IMG/VR virus record: IMGVR_UViG_3300009527_000002
Span: 1-38,190 of that record
Direction: 5' to 3' (one strand)
Length of the DNA stretch: 38,190 nucleotides
DNA from: a virus
Below the pieces are notes generated by a model. The model searched no databases and had not been told where the DNA came from. It worked only from the letters and a program-made list of their open reading frames with translations. The position numbers and the translations under genes are program-made. Positions 15,180 through 24,500 of the stretch are shown here, piece by piece. Every line of letters begins with the position of its first letter. Position 1 is the stretch's first letter.

Positions 15180-15699
15180 CCGGAACGGGGATGGAATTAC
15201 TGCCGCGGTAGAAGGGCTGGACAGGCTCAAAGCGGAGCTAAGCGGGCTGCCAGACAAGCTGCGCAAGAAAGCGCTGCTGGTCGCGCTGCGAAAGGCTGCG
15301 GCCGTGGTCAGAACTGCTGCAAGGCAGGCCGTGCCAGTGCTGAAGATGTCGACGCCGTACAGAACAAAGGGCCTGCTGAAAAGGCGGTTGATGGTCCGCG
15401 TTTCGCGCGTGTCGAAGGCTGCCGGGAATGTCGGAGTTTTCGTCAACGTCAGGCCGGCCGACGGAACAAAGTACGTCAAGCACAACATCAATGGGATCGC
15501 GTACCGGACCGTCAAGCGCGCATCGCAGCGCGGCGCCCGTAGTCCGACCGATCCGTTCTACTGGCGATTCGTCGCGTTCGGCACCCGGAAAATGCCCGCG
15601 CGCAATTTCCTGCAGGCCGGTGCCAACGCGCTCCCGCAGGCGCTGGAGGTATTCGAGAGCGAAATCGTCCCGGCTATTCAGAGGTTCGACAATCCATGA
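15169..15699 (+). CDS. HK97 gp10-like tail completion protein
   Basis: The 176-residue protein matches the HK97-gp10 family: GLDRLKAELSGLPDKLRKKALLVALRKAAAVVRTAARQAVP at residues 15-55, then a beta-rich middle and a C-terminal FVAFGTRKMPARNFLQAGANALPQAL. The family joins tail to the head connector. GGAG lies 6 bases before the start. An insertion around residues 95-130 (KHNINGIAYRTVKRASQRG) makes it somewhat longer than the commonest members. Confidence 0.85.
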   Translation: MAVSRNGDGITAAVEGLDRLKAELSGLPDKLRKKALLVALRKAAAVVRTAARQAVPVLKMSTPYRTKGLLKRRLMVRVSRVSKAAGNVGVFVNVRPADGTKYVKHNINGIAYRTVKRASQRGARSPTDPFYWRFVAFGTRKMPARNFLQAGANALPQALEVFESEIVPAIQRFDNP

Positions 15700-16055
15700 G
15701 CAGCGAATCAGAGCTTTACTCCGCCCTGTCCGGTCGCGCAGGGCTAACCGCTCTTGTCGGCACGCGAATTGATCCGGACGCAATTCCGGAAGGATCTGCG
15801 CTACCGGCAGTCGTCTACCAGCGGTCGAGCACATCCCCGGTGACCACCATTGGCAGCGTCACCGTGGCCGAAGACGTCCGCTTTGCCATCACCGCCTGGG
15901 CCGAAACGCGCACCGCAGCGGATGCGGTTGCCGACCAGATTGACGCGGCAGTCGCGGCGGCAGGCAATCCGTCTGCAGACCGATCAAGCGGCTATGACCC
16001 AGAGTGCGGGCTCTACGCCTGCACCATCGAGTGCCAATGGTGGCACGCATTCTGA
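15696..16055 (+). CDS. DUF3168 tail completion protein
   Basis: The 119-residue protein fits the DUF3168 (gp17-like) tail-to-head joining family. It opens ELYSALSGRAGLTALVGTRIDPDAIPEG, followed by LPAVVYQRSSTSPV and VRFAITAWAETRTAADAVADQIDAAV. It overlaps the gp10-like gene by ATGA. It probably forms the terminator ring of the tail tube, with the tail tube gene next downstream. Confidence 0.85.
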   Translation: MSSESELYSALSGRAGLTALVGTRIDPDAIPEGSALPAVVYQRSSTSPVTTIGSVTVAEDVRFAITAWAETRTAADAVADQIDAAVAAAGNPSADRSSGYDPECGLYACTIECQWWHAF

Positions 16056-16109
16056 CCTGATTTTCCGCAGCACAACCAGCCGCTTCGGCGATTTTTTGGA
16101 GTCACACAA

Positions 16110-16751
16110 ATGAGCACTGCCCGCAAATGGTCCAATGTCGCTGTTGCCATGCAAAGCGCACTCGCGGCCGACATCACGATCACCGGTATCAGCAAGGCGG
16201 CGGAAGGCGTTGTCACCGCCACGAACACCCTGGTAAACGGCGATTTCGTCTCCCTGACGGTTCAAGGAATGTTTCAGCTAAACGACCGCGTGGCGCGCGT
16301 CAAATCGGCGTCCGGCGCGAACTTCACCCTCGAAGGCGTCGACACCACGCTGTTCGACACCTTCAGCAGCGGCACGGCCAACAAGATCACCTTCGGTACT
16401 TCGATCACCACCGCCACCAGCATCAGCTCGTCGGGTGGAGATTTCGATTTCATCGACACGACGACGATCCACGGTAACGCCAAGTCGCAAATGCCTGGCT
16501 TGCCGAATCCGGCATCGTTTTCCTTCGACAACATCTGGGACGTCGCCGACGCCGGCCTTCTGGCGATCAAGCTGGCCAGCGACGGCCAGGCCAAACGCGC
16601 CTTCAAGTTCACGTTTGGGACGGGTGGCCAGATCATGGCGTTCAATGGCTACGTTGGCGGCAATCTTCTCCCGGCAGGGCAGGCGCAGGGGCTGGTCACG
16701 ACGCAGACCGTGATCACCATGAACGGATCGCCCACGTACTACAGCTCCTGA
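16110..16751 (+). CDS. Major tail tube protein
   Basis: The 213-residue protein stands where the tail tube is expected and has a beta-rich, Thr/Ser/Gly-rich composition. An early repeat-like insert (TITGISKAAEGVVTATNT...FVSLTVQGMF, residues 22-60) resembles a small Ig/adhesin-type domain. The tube-like C-terminal half includes FDFIDTTTIHGNAKSQMPGL and FKFTFGTGGQIMAFNGYVG. GGAG lies upstream of the start. Its stop overlaps the chaperone start. The assignment rests on position and fold-like pattern. Confidence 0.75.
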   Translation: MSTARKWSNVAVAMQSALAADITITGISKAAEGVVTATNTLVNGDFVSLTVQGMFQLNDRVARVKSASGANFTLEGVDTTLFDTFSSGTANKITFGTSITTATSISSSGGDFDFIDTTTIHGNAKSQMPGLPNPASFSFDNIWDVADAGLLAIKLASDGQAKRAFKFTFGTGGQIMAFNGYVGGNLLPAGQAQGLVTTQTVITMNGSPTYYSS

Positions 16752-17086
16752 TGAGTGCCCTATCGGAAAAAATCCGCAAGGCGCGCGAGATCCGCGTGCC
16801 GGTCGGTGGAAAGATCTTCATTCTCCTGCGTCCCACGACGCTCGACATGATCGATCTGCAGGGCAAATCGGCGGCCCGCGCGATCATGCCGCACATCATT
16901 GGATGGGAAGGGGTGACCAGCCTCGATCTGTACCCTGGTGGCGATGCCGGGCCGGTGCCATTTGACGCAGACGCTTGTGCAGAGTGGCTGTCGGACCGGG
17001 TGGATTTTCTCGGCCCGATCGCGCAGGCGGCGGTGGACGCGTACGACGCGCACCGGCGGCTTATCGAGGGCGACGAAAAAAACTGA
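16751..17086 (+). CDS. Tail assembly chaperone (short form, G-like)
   Basis: The 111-residue protein is of the phage tail assembly chaperone type: SEKIRKAREIRVPVGGKIFILLRPTTLDMIDLQGKSA, then DADACAEWLSDRVDFLGPIAQAAVDAYDA. It binds the tape measure during tail assembly. It ends just after a classic -1 slippery heptamer A AAA AAC (17077-17083), and an open -1 frame continues to 17298, so a longer fusion is also made. A Shine-Dalgarno-like GAGGG lies 6 bases before the slippery site. Confidence 0.85.
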   Translation: MSALSEKIRKAREIRVPVGGKIFILLRPTTLDMIDLQGKSAARAIMPHIIGWEGVTSLDLYPGGDAGPVPFDADACAEWLSDRVDFLGPIAQAAVDAYDAHRRLIEGDEKN

Positions 17087-17298
17087 GAGGCTGGCTTGAG
17101 CAGCAGGATTTACCAGATCAGCTCCGGCCAGCCGCTCGACCGACAAACGACATTGCCCTTGCCGTGCGCGCCTGGAATCTCTGCGGCGGGATGGAATGGG
17201 CAGCAATCCCGGTAATCGCTGATCTTCTAGGCGTCCGGGACATTGAGCGACTGATCTACCAGATGACCATCATTCGTGACCACCAAAGGCCAGACTAA
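16751..17298 (+). CDS. Tail assembly chaperone, -1 frameshift fusion (GT-like)
   Basis: Ribosomes slipping -1 at A AAA AAC (17077-17083) read on as LRGWLEQQDLPDQLRP to the stop at 17296-17298, giving about 182 residues. A 7-bp stem (17089-17095 with 17127-17133, GGCTGGC/GCCAGCC) begins 5 bases after the heptamer, the usual spacing for a stimulatory hairpin. The extension (WNLCGGMEWAAIPVIADLLGVRDIERL) has no start codon of its own outside the upstream gene. The stop overlaps the tape-measure start. This matches the lambda G/GT arrangement, in which the extension contacts the tail tube. Direct proof of frameshifting is lacking. Confidence 0.8.
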
Positions 17299-18083
17299 TG
17301 CCCATTGCCAAGCTGTCGATTGACCTCGAAGCGCGCCTGACCAAATTCGAGGCCGGGCTGAACCAAGCAACCCGCGCAGCAGAGCGGTCGGCGAGCCAGA
17401 TGGAGCGCACGTTTGCCGGCGTTGGCGACACGATCAAGGGCGTGTTTGCCGGGCTTGCTGTCGGCGCGTCTGTCGCGTGGATTTCCAATCTGGTCACCAG
17501 TTCGATTGACGCCCAAGACGCGCTGTCCGACCTCAACAAGTCGACCGGCGTCTCGATCGATCTGCTGGCCGGGCTCAAGGGCGCTGCGAGTAGCGCCGGG
17601 ACGGACATTGAAGGCGTTGCGGCGGCCGTCAATAAGCTCTCGGTCAACATGGCGAAAGACCCTGCGAAGTTCGCAGCGATCGGCATTGATGCGAAGGAGC
17701 CGCTTGAAGCGCTCAAGCAGCTTGCCGATGTCTTCGCATCGATCGAGGACCCGCAGAAGCGCGCCGCCGTGGCGGCCGAGGCAGTTGGCAAGTCGTGGTC
17801 AAGCCTGGCCCCGCTGCTGTCCGACGGAGGCGAGGCGCTCGGGTCGCTGGTAGGAAAGTTTCAGGAAACGTCTGGCGTAACCGAAGAATCGGCGCGCGCC
17901 GCCGCGGATCTGAACGACAAGCTGGACCTGCTGAAGTCGTCTATCTCGGCGATCGGAATCGCCGCGGCAATAGCCTCGTGCCGATCTTGGATGCTATGGT
18001 GCCGGCGTTGTCCGACAGCGCAAGGGAGGCCAAAAGGGCAAGCCAGGAGTTTTCCCCGCTGGCCGAGACCATGCGCGCGATAA
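17298..18083 (+). CDS. Tape measure protein, N-terminal part (frame disrupted)
   Basis: This frame encodes the first about 223 residues of the tape measure: LSIDLEARLTKFEAGLNQATRAAERSA and a hydrophobic start of the tail-length domain, then KSTGVSIDLLAGLKGAA, DAKEPLEALKQLADVF and AAEAVGKSWSSLAPLLSDGG. After GIAA (about 17966) the frame departs into Cys/Trp/Arg-rich sequence, while the -1 frame continues with GNSLVPILDAMVPAL. Inserting one G near 17966 would restore a single 697-residue protein, giving a tail of about 105 nm at 1.5 angstrom per residue. A sequencing or assembly error is likelier than a real break. Confidence 0.85.
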   Translation: MPIAKLSIDLEARLTKFEAGLNQATRAAERSASQMERTFAGVGDTIKGVFAGLAVGASVAWISNLVTSSIDAQDALSDLNKSTGVSIDLLAGLKGAASSAGTDIEGVAAAVNKLSVNMAKDPAKFAAIGIDAKEPLEALKQLADVFASIEDPQKRAAVAAEAVGKSWSSLAPLLSDGGEALGSLVGKFQETSGVTEESARAAADLNDKLDLLKSSISAIGIAAAIASCRSWMLWCRRCPTAQGRPKGQARSFPRWPRPCAR

Positions 18084-19390
18084 TCGTTGTCGGCGGCAAT
18101 GTCAATTACGAAATGCAGACGCTCGGCATTACGATTGCCGGAACAGCGGCGCAAATAAGGGCTTTGGCTACACTCGATTTCTCCGCATTCTCCGGCATTC
18201 GCGAGGCATTCTCGGAAGACCTCGATAAAGGCCGGAAGTCGTTCGACGCCTGGGAAAAGTCAATTATGACCGCCGGGCAAAAATTCAGCGACTACAGCAA
18301 CGAGGGGCGCGGGCGCGCGACCACTACGGACAAGCAAGCCGCGCCTGCAACTGCTGCGATCAACAAGTTTATCGGCCCTGCCGGGGCGGGCGGTGGCGGG
18401 CGTAGCAGCGGGGGATCCTCAAAGTCCGTTGACGACGGCGCGCGGCTCGTCGCAAGCCTGCGCGACCAGATCAGGAACACGCAGGAATTGACCGTCCTCG
18501 AGCGTCTGAATCTCGACATTCAAGATGGAAAATACAAGACGGCGACCGCGGCGAATCTCGAAATTGCTCGCGGCTATGCGGCGACTCTCGACGGCATCAA
18601 GGCCAACACGGCCGCGGTGCAGGAAGAGCTGGATGCGCAGAGAAAGCGGCTTGAGGTGTTCGCCGATGGCGCGCGGGTGTTCGAGTCTGTCCGCACCCCG
18701 ATCGAAGCGCTAGACGCGGAGATTTTGCGCCTCATGACCTTGATGGATGCAGGGGCGATCAGCATGGAAACATTCGGTCGCGCCGCGCAGCAGGCCGGCG
18801 AGCAAATGCAAGTTCTTGAGGATAATGCGAAGACGGCCGTGGACGGGATCGACGTCTTTGCCAAGTCGGCGGCAAAGAACATGCAAACAGCCTTTGCAGA
18901 ATTCCTATTCGATCCATTCGATAAAGGCACCAAGAGCATGCTTGAATCATTCGGCATGACGGTGCGCAAGATGATAGCCAACGCGGTGTCGGCAGACCTA
19001 GAGAAGAAACTGTTCGGAGATGGCAAGGGCGGCCTCGGTGGGCTCGTTGGAAAAGGCCTGGATTGGCTAAAAGGTATCATTTCTCCAAGCGCCGATGGAA
19101 ACGTATTTGATTCTCGTGGCTTGTCTGCATATTCCGGAAGCATCGTGTCAAGGCCGACGATTTTCCCGTTTGCACGAGGCATCGGGCTAATGGGCGAGTC
19201 CGGCCCGGAGGCCATTCTCCCTTTGTCGAGAGACGGAAATGGAAAGCTTGGGGTGCGAGGGGGCGGCCATTCGGTAGTCGTCAATATCAGTATGGGTGCT
19301 GGATCGAACGCATCGGAAGTTCGCCGCGCCGGTGGAGCCGCCGCCAGAGAGATCCTTGGCGTTCTATCCTCCGCCAGGAGGTACGCCTGA
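17966..19390 (+). CDS. Tape measure protein, C-terminal part (frame disrupted)
   Basis: This is the continuation of the tape measure in the -1 frame, about 474 residues. It has no natural start at the break; in-frame GTG 17978 and ATG 17996 have no good ribosome site. It contains VPILDAMVPALSDSAREAK, a Gly/Ser-rich linker (GPAGAGGGGRSSGGSS), coiled-coil stretches (VQEELDAQRKRLEVFADGARVFE) and the conserved tape-measure C-terminus with FDPFDKGTKSMLESFGMTV and LMGESGPEAILPLSRDGNGKLGV. The last motif is common in tape measures of phages with this tail-tip type. It ends overlapping the DUF2460 gene. Confidence 0.85.
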   Translation, partial: GNSLVPILDAMVPALSDSAREAKRASQEFSPLAETMRAIIVVGGNVNYEMQTLGITIAGTAAQIRALATLDFSAFSGIREAFSEDLDKGRKSFDAWEKSIMTAGQKFSDYSNEGRGRATTTDKQAAPATAAINKFIGPAGAGGGGRSSGGSSKSVDDGARLVASLRDQIRNTQELTVLERLNLDIQDGKYKTATAANLEIARGYAATLDGIKANTAAVQEELDAQRKRLEVFADGARVFESVRTPIEALDAEILRLMTLMDAGAISMETFGRAAQQAGEQMQVLEDNAKTAVDGIDVFAKSAAKNMQTAFAEFLFDPFDKGTKSMLESFGMTVRKMIANAVSADLEKKLFGDGKGGLGGLVGKGLDWLKGIISPSADGNVFDSRGLSAYSGSIVSRPTIFPFARGIGLMGESGPEAILPLSRDGNGKLGVRGGGHSVVVNISMGAGSNASEVRRAGGAAAREILGVLSSARRYA

Positions 19391-20031
19391 TGGCCGAGTT
19401 CCTCGAAGAGCGCCTGCCGATCGACATTCGCATGGGCGCGAGTCATTCTGACGACTACGCGGTGACCATCACCCGGACGGCTGGTGGCGCCGAGTACCGC
19501 AAACTCGTGCACCAATATCCGATGCGCCGCTGGACCATCAACTTTACCCTCTTGCGCGATGACCTAGCCGCTCGCGTGCTGGCGCTCTATCACCGGGCCT
19601 ATGGCAGCTTCGCCGGCTTCCGAGTCCGCGATGTCGATGATTTCAACACCAGCGCCAGCGGGCGAGGCGCCATCACCACGCTCGATCAGACGCTGACGCG
19701 CCTTTCCGCCGGCGTCTACCAGCTACGCAAGGAATACGGTGCGGGAGCGACTCCGCTGGGCATCGGCCGGCCTGCACGCACCATCTACAAGCCGGTTGCT
19801 GGAACGCTCATCGCGGCGAAGAATGGCGTCACCATTGCCTCGGGAATCAGCGTCGACACCGCCACCGGACTGATCACGATCACGCCGGCACCGTTGAGCG
19901 GCGACACGATCACGGCCGGCTTTGAATTCGATATCCCGGCCCGCTTCGACTCGGCGATGAATGTGTCGTCACTCTCTCGAGACATTCGCGACTGCGGATC
20001 GATCGACGTGGTCGAATTGCTGCAGCCATGA
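19390..20031 (+). CDS. DUF2460 distal tail protein
   Basis: The 213-residue protein matches the DUF2460 family, the counterpart of the gene transfer agent distal tail protein: FLEERLPIDIRMGAS near the start, then TAGGAEYRKLVHQYPMRRW, ALYHRAYGSFAGFRVRDVDDF and a C-terminal AGFEFDIPARFDSAMNVS. It forms the ring joining tail tube and hub. A GGAGG lies about 9 bases upstream and the ATG overlaps the tape-measure stop by one base. It is the first of four genes in the GTA order. Confidence 0.92.
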   Translation: MAEFLEERLPIDIRMGASHSDDYAVTITRTAGGAEYRKLVHQYPMRRWTINFTLLRDDLAARVLALYHRAYGSFAGFRVRDVDDFNTSASGRGAITTLDQTLTRLSAGVYQLRKEYGAGATPLGIGRPARTIYKPVAGTLIAAKNGVTIASGISVDTATGLITITPAPLSGDTITAGFEFDIPARFDSAMNVSSLSRDIRDCGSIDVVELLQP

Positions 20032-20882
20032 AAACCACCGTCGCCGACTATCGCTACCGGGTAATGTGCCTGCGCATCGTGCCGGTGTCCGGATCGCCGA
20101 TCTACCTGACCGACTACCCGCATAACCTGGTGATCGGCGGACACACCTATCTGTCGACGGCAGGCTACCAATTCACCGGGTACGCCGGGACCGATGGATT
20201 TTCCCCGGCATCCATCGACACGGAAGGCATTGCCGGAGCTTCCGGGGTCAGCCGCGCGGCCGTCGGCAGCGGCTTGTTCGATGGCGCGCGCTGCTACGTC
20301 TTCGCCACGTCCTGGGCGGCGCCCGTAGAGGATCAGGAGCCAATCGTCGCCGGCATCTTCGGCAAGGCGACGCTGCTCGATGACCGGTTCCAGATCGGCG
20401 GTGTGTCGCTCATCGACGCGCTCAATCAGACCGTCGGCGAGACCTACGGCGCGCAGTGCCCGAAGACGTTCTGCGGCACTGAGTACGCCGGCTGCATGGT
20501 ATCTCTCGCCGCTAATACCATCACCGGCACGCTCACCAGCGTCACCAGCTCGTCTGTGTTTCGCGATGCCGCGCGGTCCGAAGCCAATGACACGTTCGGC
20601 GCTGGAACCATCGCCTTCACGTCCGGGGCCAACGGCGGCCTGAAGCCGCTGGAGATCAAGCAGTACGATGTCAACGGCACCGTGACGACGTTCGAGCCTT
20701 TCTACTACCTGCCGGCCATCGGAGACGCGTACACCATGGTGCGCGGATGCAGGAAGCGACTATCGGACTGCCAGGCCAGATGGAACGGAACGACGACGTT
20801 CTCGAACGTGGCGAACTTCGGCGGCTTCCTATGGATCCCCGCTGGCAGCACGTATGCGCACATCGGGCAGGGTGGAGGATGA
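20028..20882 (+). CDS. DUF2163 tail hub protein with cysteine cluster
   Basis: The 284-residue protein matches DUF2163/TIGR02218, equivalent to the hub protein of the Rhodobacter gene transfer agent. The N-terminal part has YLTDYPHNLVIGGHTYLS. The C-terminal part carries cysteines in QCPKTFCGTEYAGC (near residue 141) and GCRKRLSDCQARWN (near 240), then NFGGFLWIP. In the GTA hub such cysteines hold an iron-sulfur cluster. That cluster here is inferred from motif spacing. It is coupled by ATGA overlaps on both sides. Confidence 0.92.
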   Translation: MKTTVADYRYRVMCLRIVPVSGSPIYLTDYPHNLVIGGHTYLSTAGYQFTGYAGTDGFSPASIDTEGIAGASGVSRAAVGSGLFDGARCYVFATSWAAPVEDQEPIVAGIFGKATLLDDRFQIGGVSLIDALNQTVGETYGAQCPKTFCGTEYAGCMVSLAANTITGTLTSVTSSSVFRDAARSEANDTFGAGTIAFTSGANGGLKPLEIKQYDVNGTVTTFEPFYYLPAIGDAYTMVRGCRKRLSDCQARWNGTTTFSNVANFGGFLWIPAGSTYAHIGQGGG

Positions 20883-21106
20883 GCGACGAAGAATACTCCG
20901 GACTGGCTTTGCAGCGCCGGATTTCCGGCGATCGAACGCGGTGGCGTACCGTGGTCCGTCTGCTGGCCGGCCAGGTAGAGCGCGCGAAGCATCGCCTTGC
21001 ATTGCTCGACGCATGCACTGAGCCTGCCGACTGGCGGATAGTGACTGACGACCGATTGCAGCAGCCTGTCTACACATTCTCTCGTCTAACAGGGTGGAGC
21101 GCATGA
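20879..21106 (+). CDS. Small tail-region protein, unknown
   Basis: The 75-residue protein starts at ATG 20879 (GGTGGAGG just upstream) in a 4-base overlap and ends in another with the NlpC/P60 gene. It is helical and charged: LALQRRISGDRTRWRTVVRLLAGQVERAKHRLALLDAC, followed by a Trp-containing tail. Position between the hub and peptidase genes suggests a tail-assembly role. In canonical GTA-type clusters these two genes are usually adjacent, so this looks like an added small gene. Family not recognised. Confidence 0.65.
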   Translation: MSDEEYSGLALQRRISGDRTRWRTVVRLLAGQVERAKHRLALLDACTEPADWRIVTDDRLQQPVYTFSRLTGWSA

Positions 21107-21516
21107 CTATTGACGACATTCTCTCCGCCGCTCGGCAGTGCATCGGTACTCCTTTCCGACATCAGGGCCGGCTGATCGGTTTTGGTCTGGACTGCGCCGG
21201 GGTAGCGATCCACGTGGCTCGCCAGATCGGCGTCGCGCATCTCGACGTTTCCGGTTATGGGCGCACGCCGGCCAATGGCCATCTAGAAAGGTCGCTCGAT
21301 TCGCAGCCGTGCCTGGAACGGGTCGCGCTTGGTGACCGCAAGTCCGGCGACCTGCTGCTGATGCGTTTTGCTAGTGATCCGCAGCACCTGGCGATCTGTG
21401 CCGGTGACACGATCATCCATGCCTACGAATCGGTCGGCCAGTGCTGCGAGCACCGGCTGTCTAGTATGTGGGCCGCGCGTATCGTGCGAGTCTATCGATT
21501 CCGGGGGGTCGAATGA
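21103..21516 (+). CDS. NlpC/P60 family tail peptidase
   Basis: The 137-residue cysteine peptidase of the tail tip (TIGR02219 type, GTA counterpart) cuts cell-wall peptides during DNA entry. The catalytic cysteine is in FGLDCAGVAIHVAR (about residue 28). The histidines are in PQHLAICAGDTIIHAYES (about 90-103). The start at ATG 21103 is chosen from GGAG just upstream and the ATGA overlap with the preceding gene. It is the only recognisable peptidoglycan hydrolase in the window. Confidence 0.9.
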   Translation: MTIDDILSAARQCIGTPFRHQGRLIGFGLDCAGVAIHVARQIGVAHLDVSGYGRTPANGHLERSLDSQPCLERVALGDRKSGDLLLMRFASDPQHLAICAGDTIIHAYESVGQCCEHRLSSMWAARIVRVYRFRGVE

Positions 21517-24500
21517 GCACCGCCGGTGGTGCCGTTGGCGGACTGGTAGGTGGAATCGCCGGATTCTTCCTCGGAGGGCCGACCGGTGCGCTGTACGGTG
21601 CGCAGCTTGGGATGATGGTCGGCGGATACCTCGATCCGCCCAAGGGCCCGACCGTGAACGGACCTCGCCTCAACGACCTCACCGTGCAGACCAGCACGTA
21701 CGGAGCCGTCATCCCGCGTGTGTACGGCACGGTAACGGTAAACGGCAACGTCCTGTGGCTCGAAAACAACACGATCAAGGAAACCATCACCAAGAAGAAG
21801 AGCGGCGGCAAAGGTGGCGGCAGCAAGACGACCACACGCAACTATACCTACTCGGCAACCTTCGCCGTCGGCCTGTGCAAGGGGCCAATCGTCGGCATTC
21901 GTCGCCTGTGGGTGGGTGCTGATCTGATCTACGATGCGGGCTCGACGGACCCGGACACCATCGTCGCCAGCAACCAGTCTGCGGATGGATGGACGCTGTA
22001 CACCGGTACCGATATTCAGAGCGCAGACGCCAGGATGCAGGCGACACTTGGAGCAGGAAATACGCCAGCCTGGCGTGGATTGGCGTATCTGGTCTTTGAG
22101 GACCTGCCGTTGGAGAAGTACGGCAACAGCCTGATGGGAGCGCAGGTGCGGGCGGAAGTATTCACCGCCGGCACACTGGCTGCGTCTGCTTCGGCGAGAA
22201 CATTGCCACTATCTGATTCCTGGGGCGCCATTGCCTGTTCACCAACAAAAGCTGTTTCCATCGTCACGGCCTATACGAGCAGCCAGTACGTTACCAGCGC
22301 AGATGGCGATACATGGACTGCGCGCAGCGTGAGCAGCTCTACGTATTACGATATCTGCTACGGCGGAGGCATGTTTCTCATGGTGTCTTCGTTCAACTCG
22401 TGCCAGCTATCGACCGACGACGGCCTGACGTTTTCAGTTCTTGGTGGAGTGCCGTTTTCTGGATCATCGTACAAGTGCGCTGCGTATGGTGGCGGAAAAT
22501 TCACGATGTTGCCATCATCAGGGACCGTGTGTTGCACATCGTCGAATGGCACGGTGTGGACATCTGGAACACTTCCAAATAGTCGAACCTGGTCGAGTGT
22601 GTGTCACAACGGGACCTTTTTTTGTGCGGTTGCTCAAGGTACAAACATCTGTGCCACGTCAACAGACGGTCTATCGTGGACAGAGCACACGATGGCGAAC
22701 AGCGCGACCTGGAAGAAGATCATCTGGAACGGGACGATTTTCTGCGCAGTTGGAAACACTGTTTGCAATACCTCTCCGGATGGCATCAGTTGGACGACCA
22801 GAACGTTTCCGAATGCCTACTCGTATTATGAGGTCGCTGCCTATGGCGGATACTTCCTGTTTGTAGGTTTTGCCACCCAGGCGCTGTTTTCGGCCGACTG
22901 CATCACCTGGCAAACCTTCAACATGCCCGCTTATGGCGAGTGGGATGGATTATGTGTTTTCCAAAGCGGCTTCCTGGCGGTCTTGTCTGGATCGTCGACT
23001 GCCGCAAAAATCGTCATTTCCGCATCTGGGGTTGCGGTTACGCTGTCGAGCATCATTTCTTCGGAGTGCGTGCAATCTGGCCTGCTGACCAGCGGCGATA
23101 TCGACGTGACTGCGCTGACGCAATCGGTTCGGGGATACCGAATAGGCAGCGTCGGCGCCATCCGCTCGGCGCTCAAACCGCTACAGGCGGCATGGCCGTT
23201 CGATGTTCGCCAGCACGGCTACAAGATTCAGTTTGTGGCCCGTGGCGGCGTGTCCGTCGTCACGATTCCGGCCGCGGACCTCGATGCACGTGGCCCCGGC
23301 GATTCTCCCGGCGTGCAGATCACGACCAGCCGGGAGATGGACAGCCAGATGCCGAGCCGGGTTACCGTGCAGCACCTGGACTACGATCGGGAGTACAACA
23401 CAGGCTCGCAGTACGCGGAGCGGCTGAACACGGCGGCGATCAACGCGCAACTTCTCGACTTGCCAATTGTTCTGACGGCAACCGAGGCAGCCGGCAAGGC
23501 CGAGGTGCTGCTCTATCTCTACTGGCTGGAACGCTACGACGTGGCGATCATCCTTCCGCCGACCTATCTGCAGCTCGAGCCTGGCGATGTGGTGACGCTT
23601 GTCACGCCCGAGGGCAATGTCTCTCTGCGCCTGGTGGGTGTGACGCTGACCAGCGACGGGCGAGTCGAGGGCAAGGCCAAGTATGCCAGCGCGGCGATCT
23701 ACACGCCGACCGCCGTAGGAGCTTCGCCAGCGGTCACTGGTCCGGTCACTCTGACCCCTGTTGGGGCATCCGTCTATGTCCTGCTGGATATTCCAGAGGT
23801 CAGCAGTGCGCAGAACACTCCCTGCTTCCTGGCAGCAATGACCGGCGCGCTCACAGGCTGGCGCGGTGGCGCACTGATGCAATCGACCGATTCAGGCGGC
23901 ACATGGAATGACCTGCACGATTTCGGCGCCCCAGGCTGCACGATTGGCACCGCGACCAACGCTATCGGCGCCGTCGATACCGGCATCATGGACAATTCCA
24001 GCCAGCTGTCTGTTACGCTGTCGCAGGGCTCGCTATACAGCGTCACCCAGCTCGCGATGTTCGGTGGCGCCAACTACTTCGCTTATGGAGCATCCGGAAG
24101 ATGGGAAATTGTCGCTGCGATGACGGCGACTTTTGTCAGCGGGTCAAGTTACACGCTGTCCAATTTCCTGCGCGGTCGCGTCGGGACTGAGCAATACATG
24201 GCGGCGCATGTGGCAGGTGACTCGATCGTCTTGCTTGATACGCTCGACGTCGCACTCATCGAGATGGGATACGGCACGATCGGTCTCTCGTATCTCTACC
24301 GGGGAATAACCGTCGATCGCGATATCAGCACCGACAGCGACCGTGCATTTTCGTACCAGGGTGTCAATCTCAGGCCGCTGTCACCGATTTACCTGACCGG
24401 AAACCGCGACTCCTCAAACGACTGGGTATTGACCTGGATTCGCCGCACGCGTGACGGAGGAGAGTGGAGGGATAACGTCGACGCTGCACTGGGTGAGGCC

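Noticed and set aside
16975-17298. Independent gene in the -1 frame after the tail chaperone
   Set aside because: Its first third lies out of frame inside the chaperone gene and it has no start after the slippery site; a frameshift extension explains it.
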